Source: Reticulitermes lucifugus
Taxonomy: Eukaryota > Arthropoda > Insecta > Blattodea > Rhinotermitidae
Length of the DNA: 25,103 bases
Direction of reading: 5' to 3'
NCBI GenBank assembly: GCA_026260175.1
Contig: JAKCWW010006255.1
Location: 8,097 to 33,199, forward strand
Shown here: positions 1-9,565 of the stretch, piece after piece
Numbering within the stretch: position 1 is the stretch's first letter
Layout: each line of letters begins with the position of its first letter
Notes under the pieces: model-generated
What the model was told of the DNA's origin: nothing
Seen by the model: the letters and a program-made list of their open reading frames with translations, nothing else
The model's database searches: none
Program-made: the position numbers and the translations under genes

Positions 1-1751
1 ACACCGCGAGCGCCGAGGTGACCCACCAATGTGTACCGAAATGTAAGACGTTTTACGTCAAAACATATTAATAACGAACTTACAATGTACAGGATATATT
101 AAAATGTTATTATAATGTACATTGAGCAATTTATACACGCCACTAAAACATGTGTTAAAAATATAAAAATAAATTTACGACAGGAACCAAACTTTATTTC
201 AATTAAATACGTCAAATTTTTTGTCCTTCAAATCCGAAGTCCGTTAAATCGAGGGCCTACTGTTTCAGTAACTACATACCATTGTACGTTGCGTCAAGTA
301 CCTGAGTACGCGAATTTTCACGGTCATGGATCTTTGGGTTCCATTAAATAGGGGGATGTCATGACTGGGCGAAGAATTGTGGCTTCTGCGAACGTTAGTG
401 TGACTCACAGCAAACAGGGATTACTTCCTGGATCAGATTACTCAGTTACTGTGATGTAGGAAGTGAATTTTAGATGTTTAGATTGGTTTCAAGCCTCATA
501 GGGTTGAAGATGTCGCCAGCGGCTAGAAGTAAGTTTGTGTTTTACAGATTTTAACCAGCCCCACTGAATGTAAAGTGTAAGCCACGGTGATTTATATTCT
601 GTGCTTATCGTCTGGACGAAATGTCAAATGGACGCGGAGGTTAACCCCTCCCGGGGAATGAGCCAAGGAGGATACACGGGGGGGTGCGTGTAGGGTATTT
701 TTGTGAAGCGACATTTCACCAGCGTTGTTTGTGGGTAGAGAGAACACGAAGCACGGCACGGTGATCCTGAACAGAAATTGGTTCTGACAACGGTGGCTGT
801 GATGATTGCTGTCTCCTGAGATGTGACACCGTGTAGTCTGGTATAACCGTATTGGCGTTCAATATGGCGTGGTATCCATTTGCTTTGACGTTTGAGGCAG
901 CAGGATTCTCTGAAACGTCGGTATAATTATACCTTAACTGCACGGCTTCACGTCTCAGGGGACTGTTTGTGTGTCAAGGTATTTATTTATTGGTAAGGAC
1001 TGGATATAACCATCAACAATACCTCCTGAGTCGCCACTAACTCTGTGGAGCTGAATCCTAGAGAGGCTAATAGTTGCCCAGTCAGTCAAGAAATTATATT
1101 TTGTGGAACCTGGATGATCATTACCGTGTTCACAACAGCTTGTACCTTATTCATATCCTAAGCCCTTTGCTTCCAGTATCTGACCGGCTTATCCCATTTC
1201 TTTCATCTCCCATCCTCGTCTAGGTCCTTGAAGTGGCCTCGTTCCTTTACATTTTCCCATCAGAACCTTTTATATATTTCTTGTTTCTCCGATGCCCACC
1301 ACATGGACTACCCAACCTCCATGATTTTAGTGTTTGGTGCGGAGTGGAAACCATGCAGCTCTTCGTTATGCGTTTTTTTTCAGCGTCACACTCACGGAAC
1401 CCCGTACAAAATGTAAATGCATGTTTCGCTGAAGTTTGACGTCTCTCCGATGTTAGTCGGATATTGCCGACAGACTGAAATTTATGGGTCGGATGTTATA
1501 TCGACAAACTTTGTTCTAGTGTTTTCCATTATACTAAATGCTAGTAGTACCTTTCGACCAGGCAAACAAAAATCCGCGGTTTTAAATTGCGTATGTGCAG
1601 ATGAAGAGCAGATTACTCCTTAAAAAGATTCTGACGTGTTTTAATGTGGGTGTTTTATAGATGCCGAACAAATATATTCCGAAAGAAGTGTATATTTGTC
1701 ACTGTCTGAAGAGGTCAGAAGTTTATTATAAAATGCAAATTTATCCCTACA
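1..1751. other. No recognisable gene or repeat
   Basis: CpG-containing non-coding sequence. All open frames are short (75 codons or fewer) and resemble nothing known. There is a G-rich run near 678-684 and no structured element that I can support. Confidence 0.6.
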
Positions 1752-2016
1752 CGCGCCATGAAGGAATAGGGAAAGCAGAGGTGTAGCTCTGTTCATTCTT
1801 AACCTGGGGACTAGATGGAGATGAGTGGTCAGCTTCACGCGCCGGCCGCTTTACTCCCAGGGAAAGGACTTTCCATATTCTTTGAATAGTAGGCTGGGCG
1901 GACACCGGTGCCGGTCTGGACGTCTTAGAGAATAGAAAACCCTCTTTCCTATGTCGGGAGTCGAACCCCGGTTCGTCCAGCCCATGGCCTAGTCACTAGA
2001 CCAACTACGGTATTTC
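1752..2016 (-). mobile_element. SINE family 1, near full-length copy (minus orientation)
   Basis: On the minus strand it begins near 2012 with an A-box-like TAGTTGGTCTAGTGACTAGG and a perfect B box GGTTCGACTCC at about 1960-1975, so it is tRNA-derived. The body carries CCAGACCGGCACCGG, GCCCAGCCTAC, TTTCCCTGGGAGTAAAG and CCCAGGTTAAGAATG, in the same order as in the copy at 18020-18285. It is not a tRNA gene: no cloverleaf closes and the body continues for 200 bases. Confidence 0.8.
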
Positions 2017-2322
2017 TGCTCTTAAAAGTTCATTGTAAATGTTGATTGTTGTTACGATCAGCGACTTTGGATTGGCCAATGATTGTTTTATAGTGTGACG
2101 GTGTAGGATCTGAGATTATTGAGCTGTGTGTGTTGAAGACAGAGCAGTTATAATCATGTGGATGTCAGCTATGGGCATTGTGATCACTGCAGCTCTGACA
2201 TCTGTATACAATGCGCAGTAGTCCTTGAAGGATTGAAAGGAAACTGAGTATACTTTTCTGTCGAATTCTCGGTTTAACAGGCTTCACCAGCTTCTCCTTG
2301 TATTAAGAGTGACGATGTAGAG
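2017..2322. other. No recognisable gene
   Basis: Short non-coding stretch between the SINE and the hAT MITE. Its last eight bases (2315-2322) are the left target-site copy of the MITE. Confidence 0.6.
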
Positions 2323-2806
2323 CAGTGGTTCCCAAAGTGGGCGGTACCGCCCCCTGGGGGGCGGTGGGATTACCGAGGTGGGCGCTAATAGGTACGAGAG
2401 GTGGAACGGAGCGCTGTTATTATCACAGGGGGGCGCTAGTAGATAAGTAGCGCATTTATTTTTATAATAAAATTCAAATAAAGTAATTTTTGTGTTAAAA
2501 ATAAAAAATGAACTAAATTTCTTAGTATTTTAATTTATGAATCTTATTCAGGCACATATTATTTTTTAATAAATTATTGCTAAATGGATTATTGTTAATC
2601 ATAAATATAATAAGTTTTAATATATTAATTAACACATCAAATATTAAGTTTAACTCCCATAATTTTGTTTAAAATATTTTTTTAATTTGAAATAAAGGTG
2701 GAAACAAAAACGAATTTATGTTTTTTAAAAAAAGTAGGGGGGGGGCGCTGTGGGTGTGTATATGGAACCAAGGGGACGGTGGACCGAAAAAGTTTGGGAA
2801 CCACTG
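2323..2806. mobile_element. hAT-superfamily MITE, 484 bp, with perfect 8-bp target duplication
   Basis: The ends are CAGTGGTTCCCAAA (2323-2336) and its exact reverse complement at 2793-2806, extended by an imperfect GC-rich inverted region. ATGTAGAG flanks both sides (2315-2322 and 2807-2814), an 8-bp duplication that fits the hAT preference nTnnnnAn. The interior (about 2450-2700) is AT-rich and has no open frame, so the element is non-autonomous. It carries GC-rich subterminal GGGGCGC motifs and a G-run at 2737-2745. Confidence 0.93.
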
Positions 2807-2829
2807 ATGTAGAGGAAGACGTGTGTGGA

Positions 2830-2995
2830 GCATTGGTGGATTGATAATGACTAGGGAAAACCGAAGTACTCGGAGAAAACCCTATTCCAGTGCCACTTTG
2901 TCCACCAAAAATCTCACATGTAATGGTGCAGGTTCGAAGCCAGGCCTTCGCAGTCCAGAAGCCGGCGACTAACCGCGTAACACGGTGTAAGGTTA
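2830..2995 (-). mobile_element. SINE family 2, minus orientation
   Basis: Reading the minus strand, there is a tRNA-like head at about 2990-2925 (ACGCGGTTAGTCGCCGG, then B-box-like GGCTTCGAACC). After it comes TGTGAGATTT, GGTGGACAAAGTGGCACTGG, ATAGGGTTTTCTCCGAGTAC and TTCGGTTTTCCC. The same body occurs on the plus strand at 9440-9540. The boundaries are approximate. Confidence 0.7.
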
Positions 2996-3411
2996 ATCGG
3001 AAGTACTTTGCTATCCAATGCTCCCCGATTTCCGAAAGAGCATTGCTTTTTGGAACGTTATCATGTTTGACCAGTTGTCTGCTGATAGTTGTAAATAAGA
3101 TAAAGGTGGAGCATTCCACGAATGCACTTCAATCGTCGTCTTAATAGGTGTAACATTGGGGGGGGGNCAAAATCGACCTGGATATTAGGAACGTCCTCGA
3201 TTGTGCGTCCCCTAAGACGCAGGTTTTTCATTTTTCTGTCTACACCACCCAAATAATCGTTTTGAAAAATTTTGTATTTTTTTATTTGCCCCTTTTCAAC
3301 TCAGTAGCCGAAAAATTATTCTTAGGTAGAAAAAAAATATTGAGGGAGTATATCCCCACCCCCTTGTACCCTGCTGTTGCCTAAAGGCTAACAAGATAAC
3401 CCCGAATTATA
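2996..3411. other. No recognisable gene; one ambiguous base
   Basis: Non-coding sequence with a G-run ending in N at 3167 and a T-rich stretch. No repeat ends were found. Confidence 0.55.
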
Positions 3412-3413
3412 TA

Positions 3414-4073
3414 CAGGGTGGTTCAGGAAAACGTGTCAGACTTCAGGATGTTATTATATGTCACTTTGAGTAAGAAATGTTCTATCGTCGTATGTCCGAC
3501 TACCAGCATTGCTTCGAGCATTTTATTCTTTCAAGATACTGTACGATGCTAGTTGTTATGAACCAGCTTCACGCTTACTCCCACCTCTGGTAAACAACAC
3601 TCCCTAGACCCCCCCCACACTTTTCCTGTAACAGGACACCTTATTCGCCATTATGCTCAGTGTTTGATCGGTCGTTTTTGGTCCACAGACTTGGCCTGTG
3701 AGGTCACCAGATATCACGCCCCTTGACGACGTCGTGTGATGGTGGCACATGACGGCCATGGTCCACGAGCAAAAATTGCAGACAAGAGAATTATTGCAAC
3801 ATACCATAAAGTCTGCTGACCGCATAAGGGGAAATAATTAAATTATTCTTAATTGGCAGGTTTTCTGTGCGGTATTTATCTGTCACTTTCTTTTCATTCT
3901 GTACAGTATGATAAAACAGGTATTGTAAAATCTTCAGTTACAGCCACATACGTACATTGAAATGTACGTGGCGATGTAAGGGCTGATGATCAGGCACGTG
4001 GCATATTGCGGTTTTTACTCGTAACGCTATAATAACGCTCTGAAGTTTGGCACACGTTTTGCGGAACAGCCTG
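3414..4073 (+). mobile_element. Mariner/Tc1-superfamily element, 660-bp internally deleted copy
   Basis: It is flanked by TA at 3412-3413 and 4074-4075. The left end (CAGGGTGGTTCAGGAAAACG...) and the reverse complement of the right end (CAGGCTGTTCCGCAAAACG...) match imperfectly over about 46 bp, including ACGTGT and ACTTCAG. A transposase remnant is readable on the plus strand around 3690-3735 as WPVRSPDITPLDDVV followed by a stop. This is the conserved RSPDLTPLD block that carries the third catalytic Asp in this superfamily. KIADKRIIA-like residues follow. It is related along its whole length to the inverted copy at 13139-14792 and lacks about half of that coding region. Confidence 0.88.
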
Positions 4074-4075
4074 TA

Positions 4076-5866
4076 GAAGTTTCAGTCCGTACCGCGCAGT
4101 AAACACTTCGGCAGGGTTATAAAAACCAGTCAGTTAATACCGTATAGGGAACTAATAGGTCTTTGTTCGCAGGTTCATACAAAGGGCATGAGTTCACTGA
4201 GGGCAGAATGTATAGAATTTCTGAATGTTAAACCTGGTAATATAAAAAGTAACCACTAGACATTAAAGTGATGAGTTATGATCACGTTTTCGATGTCATT
4301 TCAGTTTTGTATTTCATTAGGGTCAAAAATTCCTTTGTGATTGAGGAAGACTCTTTTGGTTAGTTGATTGTTATTAATCGCGGGGCACGGTGTGGGTGGA
4401 GGATGCGGGCAGTTGTCCCGTGTTCCCAACCTGTGGGTGTACAGGAATTAAATCGGCTTGCGGGAGTGGGGGTGTTCCTTAATTAGATGAATTTGGACTC
4501 GTCTCGGCTGTAGTCTAGACATGGAACCGGAGCGAGGTCGTGCTAATACCACAGGAGCTGCTGCTAAATTTACATATCTCATCCATGAGTACTCGGTGTT
4601 GCCACGTCTTTAATATGTTGAGTCACGTGAATTCTCGCGTTACTGCCTTTTGGTTGGCAGGGCTGGACTATGGACATTCTGTTTGTGGATGCTTCAGAGA
4701 TACGGAGCTTTGTTATTGTGACAGTGATTTGATCGATATTCAGTTATGAAACTTCACCCTTTACAGCACAGTGATAATTGTGTTGCGTAGGCTTACGAAT
4801 TGCTGTAACACCAGAGCTTTGCGCTTTGCTCCGTAGAGTGTATTAATGTGTTTTCGTGTGATTCTTGGAATAAAGGATTATTCCCCTAAACAGGCGTCGT
4901 TTGTCTTGGTAATGTCGCAGTGTTTTCTGTGAACTAGGAACTGAACTTTTATGCATATTTCAGGCTGCAAATGGGTGTAATGAGATCATATCAGGGGCAT
5001 TATTTTATCTGACAACTATCGGTTGCCACTTCCTGTCTTACAAGCGTAGCAGACCCATCAACCGCCCAAACGCGTTATGAAGTAGCGGCGGGAAGTGACA
5101 AATGATAACTGCGAATTTGTGAACAGCGGTGGATGTAGAAGGGTGCGAACGTGGCTTGACAATCCAGTTAACATTGCGCAACGAACTGGCAGTTCCTGTC
5201 ACCCCTGTGTCCGGACCGGCTCTGCAGCGTGCACATTGGCGGTGTTATCAATTGGGAGTAAAGCAGCCGGAGCGCGAACTATTCCCACGTATATGTGTTA
5301 ACGTTTTTTTTGTTAAATTCCCGTCTTTCGTTGCGTGGTGCTTAGTTAACTTTACATGACATTCACCTAGAGTGACTGGTGGAAACCAAGAGACAGCTTA
5401 TCCGGGTCTCGAACGTCATACGTACGAGAAGCTGTGTATGGAGCAGGTGCTAGCCACAAAGACCCAACAGGTGCGATGGGCAGCCCGCATGTGTTTTGGC
5501 GGGAAATGTGTAGGTACAGTCGTGGCCAAGATACAGTGGCTGTTAACCTCTTTGGCATTTTGTACACGAATCGGACAGCTGATACTTGGAAGCGAAGTAT
5601 GAATTTTTGGTTCATCGGCCAGGATTTGCCGTGATGAAGGACTAAATGAGTAAGTCCATGGAGTACAGTCGTGGAGAAGCTAACAGTCGCTTAGCTACAC
5701 AAGAAATTGACTGCATCGTTGGAACCCGAAGGTTCGTTACCCTGTGCACAATAGCCTTCAGCTGGTTCCTGTCTTAAATCAAATATCCAGCCTACACCAT
5801 GCTACCCCAGTTTTTTGAGATACATTTAATATTGGAACCGGGATATCGTAGTCAGTAATTGACCAG
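4076..5866. other. No recognisable gene; CpG-rich non-coding sequence
   Basis: About 1.8 kb with frequent CpG (16 in 4381-4680 by eye) and no convincing coding frame. Overlapping short frames at 5095-5634 have no recognisable motif. ATACATTTAATATTGG at 5820-5835 recurs at 9419-9434, so part of this may be repeat-derived. Confidence 0.55.
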
Positions 5867-5912
5867 GCCGGTCTGGAACCCCTGATAGCCCAATCAGGGG
5901 TTCCAGACCGGC
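5867..5912. repeat. Perfect inverted repeat, 20-bp arms, 6-nt loop
   Basis: The arms 5867-5886 and 5893-5912 are exact reverse complements, separated by AGCCCA. The right arm runs into SINE family 1 sequence (CCAGACCGGC, then GGGGCCCACCC), but sequence left of the hairpin is not SINE-like. It looks like a fold-back junction at a SINE end. Confidence 0.9.
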
Positions 5913-6015
5913 TATGGGGCCCACCCAACCTCCAGTTCAGTGGGCGCTGGGTGTCTTTCGCCGGGTGGTTAAGTTCACCATTCACGTTCATCTAGTGCAG
6001 AGGGTAAAAATGAGT
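5901..6015 (+). mobile_element. SINE family 1, partial copy (plus orientation)
   Basis: CCAGACCGGC, GGGGCCCACCCAACCTCCAG, GGGTGTCTTTCGCCGGGTGG, TTCATCTAGTGCAGAGGGTA occur in the order of the family body. The tRNA head is missing and replaced by the hairpin at 5867-5912. Confidence 0.7.
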
Positions 6016-6650
6016 GGAGATATACTGCTGCTCCTCCTATATGCCTTAATGGAGTGGACAGCTACAGCTTATATTTTAATATTATCCTTCTGTCTATGTC
6101 ATGGTCTTCCAGATGGCGTTTGCCCTTCACGCTTTCTCTCCTTGCTACAAACCAAATGATGTTTGGTGAGGACTGAATACCTAAGTAAGGTTTCAACATA
6201 TAAAAGAACGAATAAAATTGTTCCGGTAAAAATCATAAATCGTTTATTCATAACAGCTAGCGGTGTAAGCTCGTTTGTCGTAAGGAGCGTTCAGACTGCG
6301 AGTGTTCGGGCTCCTGCTGCGACTTCGGCGTTTTCACAAGCCGCAGCCCAAGCAACGCGGTTAGCCGAAATTCTCGGTGTGAGTGCCTCGCCACGGAGAC
6401 TATACAGTACTTCAAAGAGAGGCTCGCCAAAGCGCATTGCAGTTTGGATATTTCAAGCCACGGAGCGAACAGGAAAGTCAACGCCGAGTGTCACGAACGC
6501 ACACTGACGGGTGTCACTTGCATTCAGGCTCGCTGTTGTGTCAGTCTCATACAGTTGTCAGACGCTCGGTACCGCGGCGACTGCTTTCACTGCCTTTTCC
6601 AATACACATTTCATGCCCTGTGTTAAATTTGTGCCTTAAAGAAGCCACAA
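6016..6650. other. No recognisable gene; CpG-rich patch at about 6280-6510
   Basis: The 6280-6510 segment is GC-rich with open frames on both strands (114 codons plus at 6163-6507; 74 minus at 6257-6481), a side effect of composition. GCGTTCAGACTGCGAGTGTT near the left and a loosely complementary stretch near 6485-6525 could be degraded transposon ends, but the match is too weak to call. Confidence 0.45.
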
Positions 6651-6765
6651 ACCAGTGTCCTGAAGACAGAGGCAGCAGGCTCCTACGAACGTTGGTGCCT
6701 GCTGCCAGACAACACGGTGTCACATCCCAGAAGACCGCTATCGTAGTGTCACCCTCAGAATGATA
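6651..6765 (+). repeat. Dispersed GAAGATG/CGAAA repeat module (plus)
   Basis: It shows CTGAAGACAGAGGCAGCAGG, CGAACGTTGGTGCCTGCTGC, and CACGGTGTCACATCCCAGAAG in order. The same order (GATG.., tCCTCGAAAATG, TTGGTTCCTACCAC, GTGTCACCACATCCCAG) is present on the minus strand at 23490-23600, and related versions at 24106-24272. Probably a 3' fragment of an unidentified retroelement. Confidence 0.55.
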
Positions 6766-7651
6766 GATCTCTGAACGTATGTAAATGCCTGTTGTGATCT
6801 GGACAGGGCCGAGTGAACTTTCAGTTTCGGACGTTACCATTTCTGTGTATGCCTTGTGTCAACGGCTGTGAGATGTGCACAACCTCGTATTGAATGAGTA
6901 GAAGATAGACGATTTACGTTAACGTAACATTGTGGCGCGTTCGCGTAACCATTATTGCAGTGGAAACGCAACAATGCATTTTGTGTTTTTTTCCCACATC
7001 TCATAAACGGCACGATTTTCAGGAAAAAATTATCGAACATAACGTGTGTGTTTTGATTTTCTCTGCGACTTTTGTCTGAAACATTTCTCATTCTAAGAAT
7101 TCAGCGTCATATCATACACGTAAAGTACCCATTATTCTTGTCAGGTTTTAATCAAACTTGAATTTTCTCTGCAGATTGTCAAAAATATCAAATTTCATGA
7201 AAATCCGCCCTGTGGGAGCCGAGTTGAGACATGCGGGTGGATGGACAGACAGACATGACGAAGCTGATGGTCGCTTTTCGCAATGTTGCGATCGCGCCTA
7301 AGAATGACCGAAGTGCGAAGGTTTTGCTCACCCCTCGTTACGTTTATTTGCCGACCTTTTCAGAGTGAAATATGTATATAAAATGCAGCTTTCCTGTTTC
7401 CTGTCACAGACCTAACAGAGAACACTCGTTGCCGTTAGAGTGATGTACAAGTGTTGTAGGTCAGTTTTTGGATATGGTTCGAATCCTCGTTCCGAATAAT
7501 TTTTTTTAGTTATGAGTATTTTTTAACTCTTTGATATGAGAGTTAACTCCTGAAGTCTGCACTACTTTAGGCCTGTGTTGTGATTTTGACGTATGAAGCA
7601 GCCATATCTGGGGCAGTGACATTTCTGATGCATCAGTAGATGACTTAAGCG
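6766..7651. other. No gene; possible retroelement tail near 7180-7260
   Basis: ATTTCATGAAAATCCGCCC followed by GGATGGACAGACAGACATGACG (7192-7261) resembles the tails of common arthropod retroelements. I have no second copy in the window to prove it. A B-box-like GGTTCGAATCC occurs at 7478-7488 without a convincing A box. Confidence 0.35.
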
Positions 7652-8091
7652 CAGACCCGCTCAACCCGTAGCTCGGGTACAGCGTGTCGCCCGCGACACT
7701 GTGTTGTGTTGCCCGCGGAGAGACATTTGAAATGAGAAAAGTCTTTTAAACCCTTTCCCGGCAAAGCCGAGATACGATGCCGAAGGAATTTTGGAAAACT
7801 GTGAGCTTTTTATTTATGGAGACGTAGAGTACATTACTAATTCATTTTGTAAAAACGTGCAAAAATAACGATACCCTGACCAAAGTTGTGAATTGCATTT
7901 TTAAAATGTTTTCCAAGTATTATATCAGTAGCGTATACTTTTCTTGCGCATTTATGTATAGGAAAATACGCAGGTAAGATTATGCGTTTGCTTGTTCATT
8001 CTTAATTCTGTGTGTGGAATTTCATGTTGCCCGCATGCAGACCAAATTATACCGAAGTTGGCAACACTATATAAAAAGTTGATCGGCCCTG
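7652..8091. mobile_element. hAT-like non-autonomous element, copy 1 (440 bp)
   Basis: It starts CAGACCCGCTCAACCCGTAG and ends with GTTGATCGGCCCTG, whose reverse complement CAGGGCCGATCAAC mirrors the start. The whole length aligns by eye with 14116-14560, including AAAGCCGAGATA, TTTATTTATGGAGA, TAGTTCATTTTGTAA-like and TTCATTCTTaATTCTGTGTG blocks. The flanking octamers (CTTAAGCG and CCTTAGAG) agree at 5 of 8, so the target duplication is degraded. No coding frame was found. The superfamily is inferred from the CAG ends and 8-bp spacing. Confidence 0.75.
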
Positions 8092-8686
8092 CCTTAGAGA
8101 ATGTGTACGATAGCGACTGTCGACAGTTATAAGATACTGTCCAAACATGTTTTTGGAATGACTGAGGAAAACTGTGAACATGGCTTATGATCGAACGTGG
8201 GACCACCAGTATCACGGTGACACTCAGTGCTTCTCGCCCCATCCAATGCAGGAAGCCTTACCTTCACGCTCTCCACTTCTAAAATTTACAGCACTCAATC
8301 CCTAAAATATAAATTCGCCTCCCTGTAATCTAGAAATCACCCTCGAATCCGCAACGGCGTAACTGCACAGCAGTCTAGTAGGTAATTTCTGTCAGTGTAA
8401 TGGTGTCCCATCAGAATGGTCTTACAAAAACAGGCGTTGGACTTGTTACCTCGGGTGTAGACTCTGACACAAGGGACTTGCTTGAAACTATCTGAAGAAC
8501 TCTGGATTCCGAAATAATAGGTAAATTCTTATAACAGTTGAAACAGTTGTAGATTTTGGCCCTCTGGCCTGGTAGTGCCTTAACAAGTTGCCTCTTCTTC
8601 TGCCCTGAAGATGAAGGCAGTGTGCTCCGAAACGATAACCATATGCCACATGCCATATATATATATATCGTGAAGTCGTCAGTGTA
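8092..8686. other. No gene; contains a repeat module and (AT)n
   Basis: CCTGAAGATGAAGGCAGTGT and CTCCGAAACGATAACC at 8603-8642 resemble the GAAGATG/CGAAA module. (AT)7 lies at 8655-8668. The minus-strand 122-codon frame through 8411-8779 has no recognisable motif and runs into the adjacent MITE. Confidence 0.5.
8655..8668. repeat. (AT)7 microsatellite
   Basis: Fourteen bases of uninterrupted AT dinucleotides. Confidence 0.9.
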
Positions 8687-8889
8687 CAGTAAGTCCTCGT
8701 TTAACTTTGGGGTTTGCGTTCCAGAAAATTGCAACGTAGAGCGAAATAGAGTAGAATTTTTTCCCAAAAAAGTCATCAAAATAGCGGTACGCGAGAAAAC
8801 AACGTTCCATCGAATCTGTGGTCCCTGAAATTTATAAACGTTAAAGAGAACAAACGTTATTTGGGGCAGCGTTACACGAGGACTGTCTG
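8687..8889. mobile_element. pogo/Tigger-like MITE, 203 bp
   Basis: The left end CAGTAAGTCCTCGTTTAAC and the reverse complement of the right end CAGACAGTCCTCGTGTAAC agree at 16 of 19. TA precedes the left end (8685-8686); TT follows the right, so the TA duplication is mutated on one side. Internal GCGTTCCAGAAAATTGC and AACGTAGAGCGAAAT are typical of the CAGTAAGTCC class of pogo/Tigger derivatives. No open frame. Confidence 0.75.
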
Positions 8890-9424
8890 TTGGTTTCGTT
8901 GTCTTACAAATGCTGCCACATAGCTTTATCTTGAAGCAAAGGTCTCCTGCTTGGCCATGATAAGGAAAGCGTTACGACAGAGCCGATAACCCAGAGACTT
9001 TGAGGAGAAGGCCCGGAACATTCTGGCTGGATTTTGTTACTGTGTTGGTAGATCTGAGTCCGTAATGTGAACATTGCTTTATTCGTGGAGCGAAGGCTGG
9101 ACCAGATCTGCCCGCATGGAAAATTGGTATGGTGATGTCATTAACATGCTTGTAAAATTTCGGTACTTCTGGCCATGTTGGCGTGTAAGCGGAATTGAGG
9201 TTCATGGCCATGTGTGAAGACACGCGTCACACACTATCTGAAGCACATTGGTTACTGGGTGTCTTGTCATCTTACAGAAACTTACAGAAACCTTGCATTT
9301 TGTCCAGTGTGTTTATGTATTTAATACCATTCTCAAAAATCAGCGATTACAGAATTAACAGTTGGTCTTTGTAATGAAGAGGCTTTTTTTTACGTGGGGT
9401 ACTTATTGATTTTTAAAAATACAT
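8890..9424. other. No recognisable gene
   Basis: Non-coding sequence with moderate CpG. The minus frame at 8972-9223 has no known motif. Confidence 0.55.
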
Positions 9425-9565
9425 TTAATATTGGGCGCACCCCGTGGGCCCCGGTTCGATCCCAGGACAGTGTGAGATTTATGGTAGACAGTGGCACTGG
9501 GATAGGTTTCCTTCCGAGTACTTCGGTATTCCCGTATCGTTATCACTTCACAAGTACTTCATATT
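9425..9565 (+). mobile_element. SINE family 2, plus orientation
   Basis: B-box GGTTCGATCCC at 9453-9463, then ACAGTGTGAGATTTATGG, GTGGCACTGGGATAGG, TTCCGAGTACTTCGGTATTC. The body order is the same as in 2830-2995 on the other strand. The A box is not clear, so the 5' head is probably degraded or truncated. Confidence 0.7.

Noticed and set aside
1955..2012. tRNA gene on the minus strand
   Set aside because: Good A and B boxes, but no cloverleaf, and the body matches five other dispersed copies; it is a SINE head.
3604..3825. 73-codon minus-strand frame
   Set aside because: It is the complement of the decayed mariner transposase read on the plus strand.
6163..6507. 114-codon frame in a GC-rich patch
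   Set aside because: Open on both strands because of composition; no family motif, and possible degraded transposon ends nearby.
7417..7500. SINE or tRNA around the GGTTCGAATCC B-box-like motif
   Set aside because: No convincing A box at the proper distance and no second copy in the window.
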